64,000 nucleotides of DNA from Variovorax sp. 54 (GTDB lineage: Bacteria > Pseudomonadota > Gammaproteobacteria > Burkholderiales > Burkholderiaceae_C): contig NZ_PEFF01000001.1 of assembly GCF_002754375.1 (NCBI RefSeq), positions 6,217,501-6,281,500 of the forward strand, given 5' to 3'. Positions 1-10,211 of the stretch are shown piece by piece. The translations under genes and the position numbers were made by a program. The notes below the pieces were generated by a model. The model was not told where the DNA came from. It saw nothing but the letters and a program-made list of their open reading frames with translations, and ran no database searches. The stretch's first letter is position 1, and every line of letters starts with the position of its first letter.

Positions 1-2
1 AG

Positions 3-341
3 GGCGTGAGCGACGGCAAGAAGGCCATCGGCGTGCCCGAGTTCACCGCCAACCTCGGGCTGGAGTACGACGTGCCCTCGGTGCCCGGACTCACGCTGAC
101 CGGACGCTACATCTACACCGACAGCGCCTGGGTCGACCTGGCCAACACGCAGCGCGTGCCGTCGTGGAAGCGCATCGACCTGGGCGCGCGCTATGCCACG
201 CGCATCAACGGCGTGGGCATGACGCTGCGCGCGGGCATCTCGAACCTGCTCGACGACACCTACTGGACCATCGCGGGGCGCAACTTCATCGCGGTCGCGC
301 CGCCGCGCACCTGGCAGCTGCAGGCCAGCTTCGACTTCTGA
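3..341 (+). CDS. TonB-dependent receptor, C-terminal fragment (5' end outside window)
   Basis: The reading frame is open from the window edge, so only the last ~112 residues are visible. They show alternating polar/hydrophobic beta-strands, the segment LRAGISNLLDDTYW typical of the last strands of siderophore-type TonB-dependent receptors, and a C-terminal aromatic residue (SFDF) as expected for an outer-membrane beta-barrel recognised by the BAM machinery. The role would be energy-dependent uptake of an iron chelate or similar ligand across the outer membrane; the ligand cannot be judged from this piece. The stop lies 4 bases from the convergent RND permease stop, with no terminator between them. 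Confidence 0.85.
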   Translation, partial: GVSDGKKAIGVPEFTANLGLEYDVPSVPGLTLTGRYIYTDSAWVDLANTQRVPSWKRIDLGARYATRINGVGMTLRAGISNLLDDTYWTIAGRNFIAVAPPRTWQLQASFDF

Positions 342-345
342 GCGT

Positions 346-3300
346 TCAGGCCTGGCCGGGGGCCGGCCTGTCTTCGACCAGGTCGTCGTCGATGTGCGGA
401 TCGGCCGGCTGCCCGCGCAGCTTGCGCACCGTGCGCCGTATCCAGTGCTCGATGTCGTCCACGTAGGTGAACACCGCCGGCACCACCAGCAAGCTCAGCA
501 CCGTGGAGGTGATGAGCCCGCCGATCACCGCCATCGCCATCGGCGAGCGGAAGCTCGAGTCGGCGGCGCCGAAGCCGACGGCAATCGGCAGCATGCCGGC
601 GCCCATGGCGAGCGTGGTCATGATGATGGGCCGCGCGCGCTTGTGGCACGCGTCGCGCAGCGCGTCCCAGCGGCTCATGCCGTGGTCGCGGCGCGCCACG
701 ATGGCGTACTCCACCAGAAGAATCGAGTTCTTCGTGGCAATGCCCATCAGCATGATCAGGCCGATCAGCGAGGGCATCGACAGCGCCTTCTGCCCGATCA
801 GCAAGCCCACGAAGGCGCCGCCCAGTGCGAGCGGCAGCGCGCACAGGATGGTCACCGGGTGCAGGAAGTCCTTGAACAGCAGCACCAGCACGATGTAGAT
901 GCACAGCACGCCCGTGAGCATCGCCAGGCCGAAGCTGGCGAACAGCTCGGTCATCACTTCGGCGTCGCCCACCTCGGCGATGCGCACGCCGGGCGGCAGC
1001 TTCTGGATCGAGGGCAGGGCCTCGACGGCGGTCTTGGCGTCGCCCAGGCCCACGCCCGACAGCTCGATCTCGAAGTTGACGTTGCGCGAGCGGTCGTAGC
1101 GGTCGATGACGGCCGGGCCGCCTTCCATCGTGAGCGAGGCCACCTGGCTCAGCATGACGGGGCCGCGCGCGCCCGGCACCGACAGGCGCCCGATCAGGTC
1201 GAGGTCTTGCCGCGCCGAGTCTTCGAGCTTCACCACGATCGGCACCTGCCGCTGCGCGAGGTTGAGCTTGGCCAGCGCCTGGTCGTAGTCGCCCAGCGTG
1301 GCCACGCGCAGCGTTTCGGCGATGGCCGAGCTGGTCACGCCCAGGTCGGCGGCGCGTGCGAAGTCGGGGCGCACGGCGATCTCGGGGCGGATCAGGCTCG
1401 CGGTCGAGGTGATGTTGCCCAGGCCGGGAATGGTGCGCAGGTCTTTTTCGACAGCGCTCGCGGCCGCCGACAGCGCCTGCGGGTCTTCGCCCGTGAGCAC
1501 CAGGATGTACTTCTCGCCCGAGCCGCCCAGGCCCACGGTGCTGCGCACACCGGGCAGGGTTTCGAGCGCGGTGCGGATCTCTTTCTCGATCACCTGCTTG
1601 CGCGGCCGGTCGCCGCGCGCATCGAGCTTGATGGTCAGCGTGGCCTTGCGCGTTTCGGGCGTGCCGAAGTTCGCGAACGGGTCGCCGCCCGCGCTGCCAC
1701 CCGCCACCGTGGTGTAGACGCTCTTCACGTGGGCGATCTTCATCAGGCGGTGGCGCGTTTCCTCGGCGGCGGCCGTGGTCTGCGCCAGCGTGGAGCCCGG
1801 CGGCAGCGACAGGTAGACCTGCGTCTGCGAGTTGTCGTCGGCCGGAATGAAGCCGGTCTTGAGCAGCGGGATCATCGCCAGCGAACCGAAGAAGAAGAGG
1901 GTGGCCATCACCATCGTCTTGAAACGGTTGTGCGTGCTCCACGTCACGGCGCGCATGTACCAGCGCAGCCAGCCCGGCTCCTTCTCGGCACCGACGATGG
2001 GCTTCAGGATGTAGGCCGCCATCATCGGCGTGAGCACCCGCGCCACCACCAGCGAGGCAAACACCGCGAGCGAGGCGGTCCAGCCGAACTGCTTGAAGAA
2101 CTTGCCGGCCACCCCGCTCATGAAGGCCGTGGGCAGGAACACCGCAATCAGCGTGAAGGTGGTGGCGATCACGGCCAGGCCGATTTCGTCCGCCGCCTCC
2201 ATGGCCGCCTGGTAGGGCGACTTGCCCATGCGCAGGTGGCGCACGATGTTCTCTACCTCCACGATGGCGTCGTCCACCAAGATGCCGACCACCAGCGAGA
2301 GCGCGAGCAGCGAGATCACGTTGACCGAGAAGCCCAGCAGGTACATGCCGACGAAGGCCGGAATCACCGACATCGGCAGTGCCACAGCGGAGACGAAGGT
2401 GGCGCGCCAGTCGCGCAGGAACAGCCACACCACGATCACCGCGAGGATGGCGCCCTCGTACAGCAGGTGCAGCGAGCCGTTGTATTCCTCTTCCACCGGG
2501 TCGACGAAATTGAAGGCCTCGGTCAACTCCAGGTCGGGCCGCTGCGCGCGCATGTCGGCCAGCGCCTTTTGAATGGCGTGGCCCACTTCGACCTCGCTGG
2601 CGCCGCGGCTGCGGGCCACTTCGAAGCCCACCACGGGCTTGCCGTTGAGCAGCGCGGCGGCGCGCGGCTCGGCAATGGTGTCGCTGATGCGCGCCACCTG
2701 GTCCAGACGGATGCGGCGGCCGTCGCTCAGCGCGATCTGCATGTCGGCGAGCTGGTCGGCCGACTGCACGGTGGCCATGGTGCGCACCGGCTGTTCGCTG
2801 CCGCCCAGGTCGATGCGTCCGCCCGCGCTTTCGGTCTGCACCTGGCGCAACTGGCGCGAGATGTCGGCCGCCGAGGCGCCCAGCGCCTGCAGCTTGCTCG
2901 GGTCGAGGTCGATGTGCACCTGGCGCGTGACGCCGCCCACGCGGCTCACCGCGCCCACGCCGGGCAGCGCGAGCAGCTTCTTGGTGACGTCGTTGTCGAC
3001 GAACCAGCTCAGCGCCTCGCCGTCCATGCGCGACGACGCGATGGTGAAGGCCAGCACCGGCTGGGCCGCGAAGTCGAGCTTGGTGACGACCGGGTCGCGC
3101 ACGTCGGCGGGCAGGTCGGCACGCACCTTCTGCACGGCCGAGCGCACGTCGTCCACGGCTTCCTGCACGGGCTTCTCGAGGCGGAACTCGACGATCAGCG
3201 TGGCAGCGCCGTCCTGCACCTTGGTCGTGATGTGCTTCAGGCCCTGGATGGTGGCGATGGAGTTCTCGAGCTTGCGCGCGACGTCGGTCTCCAGCTGCGA

Positions 3301-3468
3301 CGGCGCGGCGCCGGGCAGCGAGACCGAGACCGTGACGGTCGGCAGATCGATGTCCGGGAAGTTCTGCACCTTCATGGCGTTGAACGACAGCAGCCCCCCG
3401 AAGGTGAGCAGCACGAACAGCATCACCGCCGGAATGGGGTTGCGTATGGACCAGGCGGAAACGTTCAT
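346..3468 (-). CDS. RND efflux permease, HAE-1 family (AcrB/MexB type)
   Basis: At 1040 aa this is the usual length for the inner-membrane proton/drug antiporter of a tripartite pump. The N-terminus has the typical short cytoplasmic start and first membrane helix (about residues 12-30), then a large periplasmic porter domain. Membrane helix 4 carries the paired aspartates of the proton relay (GILVDDAIVEVEN, Asp399-Asp400). A second periplasmic loop and six further helices follow. It is the last gene of a tetR, outer-membrane channel, adaptor, permease operon, 20 bases after the adaptor stop. Substrate is unknown; drugs, solvents or plant phenolics are possible. Confidence 0.95.
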   Translation of the reverse strand: MNVSAWSIRNPIPAVMLFVLLTFGGLLSFNAMKVQNFPDIDLPTVTVSVSLPGAAPSQLETDVARKLENSIATIQGLKHITTKVQDGAATLIVEFRLEKPVQEAVDDVRSAVQKVRADLPADVRDPVVTKLDFAAQPVLAFTIASSRMDGEALSWFVDNDVTKKLLALPGVGAVSRVGGVTRQVHIDLDPSKLQALGASAADISRQLRQVQTESAGGRIDLGGSEQPVRTMATVQSADQLADMQIALSDGRRIRLDQVARISDTIAEPRAAALLNGKPVVGFEVARSRGASEVEVGHAIQKALADMRAQRPDLELTEAFNFVDPVEEEYNGSLHLLYEGAILAVIVVWLFLRDWRATFVSAVALPMSVIPAFVGMYLLGFSVNVISLLALSLVVGILVDDAIVEVENIVRHLRMGKSPYQAAMEAADEIGLAVIATTFTLIAVFLPTAFMSGVAGKFFKQFGWTASLAVFASLVVARVLTPMMAAYILKPIVGAEKEPGWLRWYMRAVTWSTHNRFKTMVMATLFFFGSLAMIPLLKTGFIPADDNSQTQVYLSLPPGSTLAQTTAAAEETRHRLMKIAHVKSVYTTVAGGSAGGDPFANFGTPETRKATLTIKLDARGDRPRKQVIEKEIRTALETLPGVRSTVGLGGSGEKYILVLTGEDPQALSAAASAVEKDLRTIPGLGNITSTASLIRPEIAVRPDFARAADLGVTSSAIAETLRVATLGDYDQALAKLNLAQRQVPIVVKLEDSARQDLDLIGRLSVPGARGPVMLSQVASLTMEGGPAVIDRYDRSRNVNFEIELSGVGLGDAKTAVEALPSIQKLPPGVRIAEVGDAEVMTELFASFGLAMLTGVLCIYIVLVLLFKDFLHPVTILCALPLALGGAFVGLLIGQKALSMPSLIGLIMLMGIATKNSILLVEYAIVARRDHGMSRWDALRDACHKRARPIIMTTLAMGAGMLPIAVGFGAADSSFRSPMAMAVIGGLITSTVLSLLVVPAVFTYVDDIEHWIRRTVRKLRGQPADPHIDDDLVEDRPAPGQA

Positions 3469-3488
3469 GGCGTGTCCTTTGTGCTTGC

Positions 3489-4661
3489 TTATTTAGGAGA
3501 CGGGGCAGATGCCGCCGTCTTTGCTGGCGTCGCCGTGGGCGTGGCATCCACCACACGCACCAGGTCGCCGTCGTTGAGGAAGCCCGCGCCCTGCACCACG
3601 ATCTGCACGCCCTCGGGCAGTGCGTTGGTGATTTCCACGCGGTCCTTCAGGCGGCGGCCGGTCTGCACCTTGAGCTGCGCCACGCGGCCGTCGGGCAGCA
3701 GCGTGAAGACGTTGTTGAAGCCGTCGCGCGGCACGATCGCGCTTTGCGGCACGGTCGGCGCGGAACTGCGGCCCAGTTCGAAGTCGCCGCGCGCGAACAT
3801 GCCGGCCTTCACGCCGGTGTTCTGCTGCACGTTGGGCAGGTCGACGTAGACCAGCGCCGCGCGCGTCTGCGGATCGACCGTGGGCGCGATGCTGCGCACC
3901 ATGCCCTTCACCTGCGCGCCGCTGGCGCTGACCACGAAGGCCGGCGTGCCCACGGCGATGCGGCCCAGCTCGGCCGAGGTGACTTCGGCACGCCATTCGA
4001 GCCGGCCCTGGCGGATCAGTCGGAACAGCTCGGTGCCGGCGCTCACCACGCTGCCGACCGTGGCGGTGCGCGCGGAGATCACGCCGTCGTCCGGTGCCAG
4101 CACCTGCGTGTTGCGACCGCGCACCTGCTGTGCGGCCAGCACGGCCTCGGCCGCTTCGGCGCGCGCCTTGGCGGTCTGCTCGGTGGTCTGGTACTGGTTG
4201 ATCTGCTGCTGGCTCAGCGCGCCCGTGGCTTGCAGCGTGCGGGCGCGCGCGGCGTTGCCGGCGGCGTCGGCGGCCGAGGCGCGGGCCTCGGCGAGCGAGG
4301 CCCGCGCCTGCGCGATGTCGGCTTGCACCGTCTCGGGCGAGAACACCGCGAGCACCTGGCCCTTCTTCACGGTGTCGCCCACGTTGACGCGCACCTCGGC
4401 CAGCTTCAGGCCGTTCGATTCGGAGCCGATCACGGCCTCCTGCCAGGCCGCCACGTTGCCGTTGGCCGCCAGTGTGACGGTCAGTTCGGTGGCCTCGGGC
4501 TTGGCGACCGAGACGGTCAGCGCGGGGCGCTGCGCTGGGCCTTTTGCCGCGGGTGCGGCTTTGTCATCGGCCGGCTTGCGCGTGAGCCACAGGCCGGCGG
4601 CAACGACGACGATCAGCGCCAGCAGCGCGATGAGGAGGGTGGAACGCTTCATTGTTTTCAT
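3489..4661 (-). CDS. RND efflux periplasmic adaptor (membrane fusion protein)
   Basis: 390 aa. A single N-terminal membrane segment (about residues 6-26) anchors it in the inner membrane; no lipobox is seen. Then come the split lipoyl/barrel-sandwich halves (motif GDTVKKGQVLAVFSPE), an alpha-helical hairpin rich in Ala/Gln and the beta-barrel and membrane-proximal domains of the HlyD/AcrA fold. It links the permease at 346-3468 to the outer-membrane channel. The ATG at 4661 was chosen because its bases overlap the stop codon of the upstream channel gene (ATGA), which implies translational coupling. A second ATG three codons later is possible. Confidence 0.93.
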   Translation of the reverse strand: MKTMKRSTLLIALLALIVVVAAGLWLTRKPADDKAAPAAKGPAQRPALTVSVAKPEATELTVTLAANGNVAAWQEAVIGSESNGLKLAEVRVNVGDTVKKGQVLAVFSPETVQADIAQARASLAEARASAADAAGNAARARTLQATGALSQQQINQYQTTEQTAKARAEAAEAVLAAQQVRGRNTQVLAPDDGVISARTATVGSVVSAGTELFRLIRQGRLEWRAEVTSAELGRIAVGTPAFVVSASGAQVKGMVRSIAPTVDPQTRAALVYVDLPNVQQNTGVKAGMFARGDFELGRSSAPTVPQSAIVPRDGFNNVFTLLPDGRVAQLKVQTGRRLKDRVEITNALPEGVQIVVQGAGFLNDGDLVRVVDATPTATPAKTAASAPSPK

Positions 4662-6151
4662 GGCGACGTCGCGACCTTGGCGGCCGGGGTAGAGGTCATT
4701 GGGGACGATGCTTCGGCGGGGCGGCTCCAGCCGCCGCCCATCGAGCGGTACAGCGAAACCCAGGCTTCGGTGCTCTCGCGCTGCAGCGAGACGCGCGCGG
4801 TCTGTGCGGCGAACAGCGTGCGCCGCGAGTCCTCGAGCTCGAACAGGCTGGCCAGGCCGCTGCTGAAGCGGGCCTGGGTGGCGTCGAACGAGGCCTGGTA
4901 GTTCTTCACCGCGCTGTCGGCGTCGGTGCTGCGCGCGGTGGTGGCGTCGAGGTTCACCAGCGCTTCTTCGACCTCGCGCACGGCCTGGCGCACGCTGGCG
5001 CGGTAGAGCGACACGGCCTCGGTGTAGCGCGCCTTGGCGGCCTCGGTGTTGGCGGCGCGGGCGCCGCCGTCGAGCAGCGGCACGGTGAGCGACAGCGGCC
5101 CGACCGTCCAGGTGTCGAGCGATTCGCGAAAGCCGCTGGTGCGGATCTGCATGCGGCCGATCGAGCCCGAGAGCGTGAGCTTGGGGTAGCGCTCGGCCTC
5201 GGCCGAGCCCACCTCGGCGCTGGCCGAGGCCACGCCGAGTTCGGCCGCGTACACGTCGGGCCGCTGCGAGAGCGCCTGCGCCGGCACGCTGGCGATGGCA
5301 CCGACCACCGGCAGCGCGCGCTGCGTGGGCGAGGCCGCGAGCTTCTGCACGAGCGTGGGTTCGTCGAGCCCGCTGAGTGCGACCAGCGCCTTGCGCTGCA
5401 CCGCGCATAGGGCGCGCTGTTGCGTGAGGCGGCCGGAGGCGTCGGAGGCGCTGGCACGCGCGAGTGCCGCATCGGCTGGCGCGGTGAAGCCGGCGCGCGC
5501 CGACAGGTCGGTGAGCCGCGCCGTTTCGCTGCGCGATTTCGCATCCGATTCGGACACGGTCAATTGCAGCTGGCAAGCGCGCTCGGCGAAGTAGGCATTG
5601 GCCGTTTCGGCCGCCACGGCGACGCGGGCGTCGTGCCACTTGGCGGTGGCGCTGTCCAGCTTCTGCTGGGCCGCATCGCGGTCGGCGCGCAGGCGGCCGA
5701 ACAGGTCGATCTCCCACTTCGATTGCAGGCCGGCCTGCAGCGTGGTGACGGGCGCGATGGCGGTGCTGGAGCTGCTGCTACTCGAAGACCCGCCCGATCC
5801 GAACGACGATCCCGAGACGCCCCGGCTGGCCGACGCCGTGCCGTCCAGGCTGGGCAGCAGCGCCGCGCCGGCCTGCACGCGCGTGAAGCGCGCCTCGGTG
5901 ACGCGCGCGGCGGCGCTCGCGAGGTTGGGGCTGGCGGTTTCGGCGGCGGCGATCAGCTCGACCAGCAGCGGGTCGTCGAGCTGGCGCCACCAGTCGGCCA
6001 GCGCGGTGAGCGAGCCGCCGTGGGGCAGGGGCGCGTGCCACTGCGCGGGGAAGGGCGCCTGCACGGAGGCAGGCGGGCGCGTCAGGCCGCAGCCGGCAAG
6101 GCCGAGGCTCAGCGGCAGGCAGAGAAGGGCAATCCGTCGGAGTCGTCTCAT
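4658..6151 (-). CDS. Outer-membrane efflux lipoprotein, NodT/OprM family
   Basis: 497 aa. The N-terminus is a lipoprotein signal with lipobox LAGC, Cys21 being the lipidated residue. Two repeated OEP domains follow, with the heptad-like helices of TolC-type channels, e.g. the SRRTLFAAQTARVSLQRES helix near the C-terminus. A Gly/Ser run with eight consecutive serines (around residues 118-135) is a low-complexity insertion inside the first repeat. Start ATG 6151 overlaps the tetR stop (ATGA) and its own stop overlaps the adaptor start, so the four genes are tightly coupled. It provides the exit duct of this pump and may also serve the second pump at 26365-30728, which lacks a channel gene. Confidence 0.93.
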   Translation of the reverse strand: MRRLRRIALLCLPLSLGLAGCGLTRPPASVQAPFPAQWHAPLPHGGSLTALADWWRQLDDPLLVELIAAAETASPNLASAAARVTEARFTRVQAGAALLPSLDGTASASRGVSGSSFGSGGSSSSSSSSTAIAPVTTLQAGLQSKWEIDLFGRLRADRDAAQQKLDSATAKWHDARVAVAAETANAYFAERACQLQLTVSESDAKSRSETARLTDLSARAGFTAPADAALARASASDASGRLTQQRALCAVQRKALVALSGLDEPTLVQKLAASPTQRALPVVGAIASVPAQALSQRPDVYAAELGVASASAEVGSAEAERYPKLTLSGSIGRMQIRTSGFRESLDTWTVGPLSLTVPLLDGGARAANTEAAKARYTEAVSLYRASVRQAVREVEEALVNLDATTARSTDADSAVKNYQASFDATQARFSSGLASLFELEDSRRTLFAAQTARVSLQRESTEAWVSLYRSMGGGWSRPAEASSPMTSTPAAKVATSP

Positions 6152-6864
6152 GGCTTCTTTCTTTGCTCGGTGGCCGCCCGGCGACGGCGTGTGGCTTCGG
6201 CCTGGACCAGCGCCATCGCGTAGCCCGTGAGCCGGTCGGCCCAGGTGTCGATGGCGCGCGGCGTGCGCAGCAGCGACGGGCGCAGGGCCTCGATGAAATC
6301 CTGGCTCACGTACAGCTGCATCGACAGCCCCGTGATCGCGAAGGTCAGGCGGTGGATGTCGTCGTCGGCGCGCGCCACCTGCAGGTGGCGGCACAGCAGC
6401 TCGGCGATGGCGCGGTGCGGGCCCTTGATGTCGCGCTCCAGCTCTTTGGCCCATTGGCTGGTGGGCTCCAGCATCTCCCGCATGTGCAGCTGGATGCACT
6501 GGCGCACGATCTCGCCCTGCTTGAGCGGATCGATCATGGCCGCCATGCAGATGCGCAGCGTGTCCTCGAGCGACTGGCCGGGCACGTTGCAGGCGGCCAC
6601 CAGGTCGTTCGAATCGCTGCCCATCGGCTCGTTGAAGGTGGCGGAGTACAGCCCCTCCTTGTCGCCGAAGTAGTAGCTGATGGCCGAGACGTTCACGCCG
6701 GCCTCGCGCGCGATCTCGCGGATCGAGGTCTTGGCGAAACCGTTCTGGGCGAACAGCCGCAGCGCGGTGTGCAGCAGGCGGTGGCGCGCCTCGGCACCGT
6801 CGCTGCGGGGGGCGCGGCGCGGGGGCGACGAGGGCGCTGGCGTGAGGGGGTCCCTGGCGTTCAT
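6148..6864 (-). CDS. TetR-family repressor, CecR/YbiH-like, of the adjacent efflux operon
   Basis: 238 aa. An Arg/Pro-rich N-terminal extension (about 20 residues) precedes a TetR helix-turn-helix at roughly residues 46-73 (TSIREIAREAGVNVSAISYY). The C-terminal ligand domain resembles the DUF1956/CecR group. It is the first gene of the efflux operon and overlaps the channel gene by 4 bases. A perfect 7-bp inverted repeat (6887-6904) lies 22 bases upstream of the start codon, consistent with autorepression and co-repression of the pump. The inducer is not predictable. Confidence 0.9.
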   Translation of the reverse strand: MNARDPLTPAPSSPPRRAPRSDGAEARHRLLHTALRLFAQNGFAKTSIREIAREAGVNVSAISYYFGDKEGLYSATFNEPMGSDSNDLVAACNVPGQSLEDTLRICMAAMIDPLKQGEIVRQCIQLHMREMLEPTSQWAKELERDIKGPHRAIAELLCRHLQVARADDDIHRLTFAITGLSMQLYVSQDFIEALRPSLLRTPRAIDTWADRLTGYAMALVQAEATRRRRAATEQRKKP

Positions 6865-6886
6865 CGGCGCGATTAGAGCACGGTCG

Positions 6887-6904
6887 AAATCAAACGATTG
6901 ATTT
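6887..6904. promoter_or_regulatory. Operator-like palindrome upstream of tetR efflux operon
   Basis: AAATCAA-ACGA-TTGATTT is a perfect 7-bp inverted repeat with a 4-base spacer, in the 138-base gap between tetR (minus) and the sigma-54 activator (plus). Its position just before the tetR start fits a TetR-family operator. Assignment to this TetR is inference. Confidence 0.6.
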
Positions 6905-7002
6905 ACTTAAGGCTTGCTGAAGGCTTTTGTTTTGGTTGCATTTCGGGGGTGAGCGAGGGCGGCCCGTGCAGGGCAGGGCGCCGCACACAGTACGATCCGC
7001 GC

Positions 7003-8543
<1,541 letters not shown>

Positions 8544-8547
<4 letters not shown>

Positions 8548-8810
8548 GCGTGAAGGCATTGCGTTCCACCTTCGGCCCGAACTGCCATTGGTGCGGTCTG
8601 CCGATGGACTTCGACGAACCGCATGGGCGGCCCGAGTCGGCCACCATCGAACACCTGCTCGACGCCACGCTCGGCGGCGTGCGGCAGCAGAAGCACCGGC
8701 GCCTCGCGCACGCGGTGTGCAACCACACGCGCAACGAGTTGCGGATGCGGGCCGAACGCGAGTTCGAAGGCTGGCTCGCGGCGCGCCGCGACTCTGCTGG
8801 GAAACCCTGA
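8544..8810 (+). CDS. Small HNH-nuclease-like zinc protein
   Basis: 88 aa. The ATG overlaps the stop of the sigma-54 activator (ATGA), so translation is coupled. The pattern is that of a minimal HNH/McrA-type beta-beta-alpha metal fold: CHWC (Cys14, Cys17), IEHLL (His37), the GG turn, and AHAVCNHTRN (Cys59, Asn60, His61). There is no targeting domain, and nothing else of a restriction or toxin system is adjacent. Nuclease activity is a family inference; some small HNH-like proteins may only bind nucleic acid. The link to the activator is unexplained. Confidence 0.7.
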
Positions 8811-8818
8811 CTGATCAA

Positions 8819-8844
8819 CAGACAGTTGTCTGAAAACAAGACAA
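8819..8844. promoter_or_regulatory. Candidate upstream activator sites for the sigma-54 activator
   Basis: Two overlapping inverted repeats share half-sites: CAGACA-GT-TGTCTG (8819-8832) and TTGTCT-N7-AGACAA (8826-8831/8839-8844). They centre about 115 bases before the predicted transcription start, the normal distance for enhancer-binding proteins. The binding factor is inferred to be the product of the gene at 7003-8547. Confidence 0.6.
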
Positions 8845-8900
8845 TACGAATGCACTGAAATCAGGCGAAACCGGTTGCGCCCGAGTGAGGAAGCCTTTGT

Positions 8901-8913
8901 TATCAATGGCTTA
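8901..8913 (+). promoter_or_regulatory. IHF-binding site (perfect match to WATCAANNNNTTR)
   Basis: TATCAATGGCTTA matches every fixed position of the IHF consensus. It sits between the inverted repeats and the sigma-54 promoter, where IHF bends DNA to bring the activator to the polymerase. It lies only 6 bases from the -24 element, closer than usual. Confidence 0.6.
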
Positions 8914-8919
8914 GGTGGG

Positions 8920-8935
8920 TGGCACGAACTGTGCA
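8920..8935 (+). promoter_or_regulatory. Sigma-54 promoter (-24/-12) of the transporter/depolymerase operon
   Basis: TGGCACGAACTGTGCA has the invariant GG (8921-8922) and GC (8933-8934) exactly 10 bases apart and a full TGGCACG -24 box. The only departure is GTGCA instead of TTGCA at -12. Predicted start of transcription is near 8946, giving a leader of about 20 bases to the ATG at 8967, with AGGAGA as ribosome-binding site. Confidence 0.8.
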
Positions 8936-8966
8936 ATATTCAGTCACCTTTATCAGGAGACAAGAC

Positions 8967-10154
8967 ATGCACCGTCGCCACCTCATCGCCCTGGCCGCCC
9001 TGGGCGCCACCGCCGCAACCCTGCCCGCCTGGGCCCAATCGAACGAGATCCGCATCGCCCACGTCTACAGCAAGACCGGCGCGCTGGAAGCCTACGGCAA
9101 GCAGACGCAGACCGGCCTGATGATGGGCCTGAACTACGCCACCGGCGGCACGATGATGGTCAACGGCAAGAAGCTCGTGGTCCTCGAGAAGGACGACCAG
9201 GGCAAGCCCGACCTGGGCAAGTCGCTGCTGGCCGCCGCGTACTCCGACGACAAGGCCGCGCTCGCGGTCGGCCCGACCGCTTCGGGCGTGGCACTGGCGA
9301 TGCTGCCGGTGGCCGAGGAATACAAGAAGATCCTGATCGTCGAGCCCGCCGTGGCCGACTCGATCACCGGCGACAAGTGGAACAAGTACATCTTCCGCAC
9401 CGGCCGCAACTCGAGCCAGGACGCCATCTCCAACGCCGTGGCCATCGACAAGGCCGGCGTCACCGTTGCCACGCTGGCGCAGGACAACGCCTTCGGCCGT
9501 GACGGCGTGAAGGCCTTCGGCGCCGCGCTGAAGAAAGCCAAGCTCGCGCACGAGGAATACCTGCCGCCCACGACCACCGACTTCACGGCCGGCGCGCAGC
9601 GCCTGATCGACAAGCTGAAGGACCAGCCGGGCCGCAAGATCATCTGGATCGTCTGGGCCGGCGCGGGCAACCCGTTCAAGATCGTCGACCTCGACCTGAA
9701 GCGCTACGGCATCGAGATCGCCACCGGCGGCAACATCCTGCCGGCCATGGCGGCCTACAAGTCGCTGCCGGGCATGGAGGGCGCGGCGTACTACTACTTC
9801 GGCATCCCGAAGAACCCGGTGAACGAGGCGCTGGTCGCGGCCCACTACAAGGAATTCAAGACGCCGCCGGACTTCTTCACGGCCGGTGGTTTCTCGGCCG
9901 CGATGGCGGTGGTGACGGCGCTGAAGAAGACCAACGGCGACACCAACACCAACAAGCTCATCAGCACCATGGAAGGCATGAGCTTCGACACGCCCAAGGG
10001 CAAGATGACCTTCCGCAAGGAAGACCACCAGGCGATGCAGTCGATGTACCACTTCAAGATCAAGGTCGACCCCGCCTTCGCGTGGGGCGTGCCGGAGCTG
10101 GTGCGCGAGATCAAGCCGGAAGAGATGGACATCCCCATCAAGAACAAGCGCTGA
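8967..10154 (+). CDS. LIV-type (HAAT) ABC transporter substrate-binding protein
   Basis: 395 aa. ATG 8967 follows AGGAGACAAGAC and begins a signal peptide of about 24 residues ending AWA-QS. The paired arginines in HRRHLIAL give a faint Tat-like look, but a Sec signal is equally possible. The mature protein has the periplasmic-binding type I fold of the branched-chain amino acid receptor family (EIRIAHVYSKTGALEAYGKQ; ligand-loop region GPTASGVALAML). It is the first gene behind the sigma-54 promoter. The HAAT family also carries amides, urea, aromatic acids and other carboxylates; here a 3-hydroxyalkanoate ligand is inferred only from the adjacent depolymerase. Confidence 0.93.
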   Translation: MHRRHLIALAALGATAATLPAWAQSNEIRIAHVYSKTGALEAYGKQTQTGLMMGLNYATGGTMMVNGKKLVVLEKDDQGKPDLGKSLLAAAYSDDKAALAVGPTASGVALAMLPVAEEYKKILIVEPAVADSITGDKWNKYIFRTGRNSSQDAISNAVAIDKAGVTVATLAQDNAFGRDGVKAFGAALKKAKLAHEEYLPPTTTDFTAGAQRLIDKLKDQPGRKIIWIVWAGAGNPFKIVDLDLKRYGIEIATGGNILPAMAAYKSLPGMEGAAYYYFGIPKNPVNEALVAAHYKEFKTPPDFFTAGGFSAAMAVVTALKKTNGDTNTNKLISTMEGMSFDTPKGKMTFRKEDHQAMQSMYHFKIKVDPAFAWGVPELVREIKPEEMDIPIKNKR

Positions 10155-10181
10155 ACACGGCGCTGGTCACCCCCTGAACCC

Positions 10182-10211
10182 GCGGCGCGCATGCAGGCGC
10201 CGCCCCCTTTT
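10182..10211 (+). terminator. Hairpin with short T run between binding-protein and depolymerase genes
   Basis: GCGGCGC (10182-10188) pairs perfectly with GCGCCGC (10197-10203) across an 8-base loop and is followed by CCCCTTTT. The U-tract is short, so it may be a partial terminator or an mRNA-stabilising hairpin that favours expression of the binding protein over later genes. The rest of the 175-base gap has no recognisable sigma-54 promoter. Confidence 0.45.

Noticed and set aside
394..3849. 1151-codon open frame on the plus strand, antisense to the RND permease
   Set aside because: His/Arg/Gln-rich composition typical of antisense frames in high-GC genes; the opposite strand encodes a clear RND permease.
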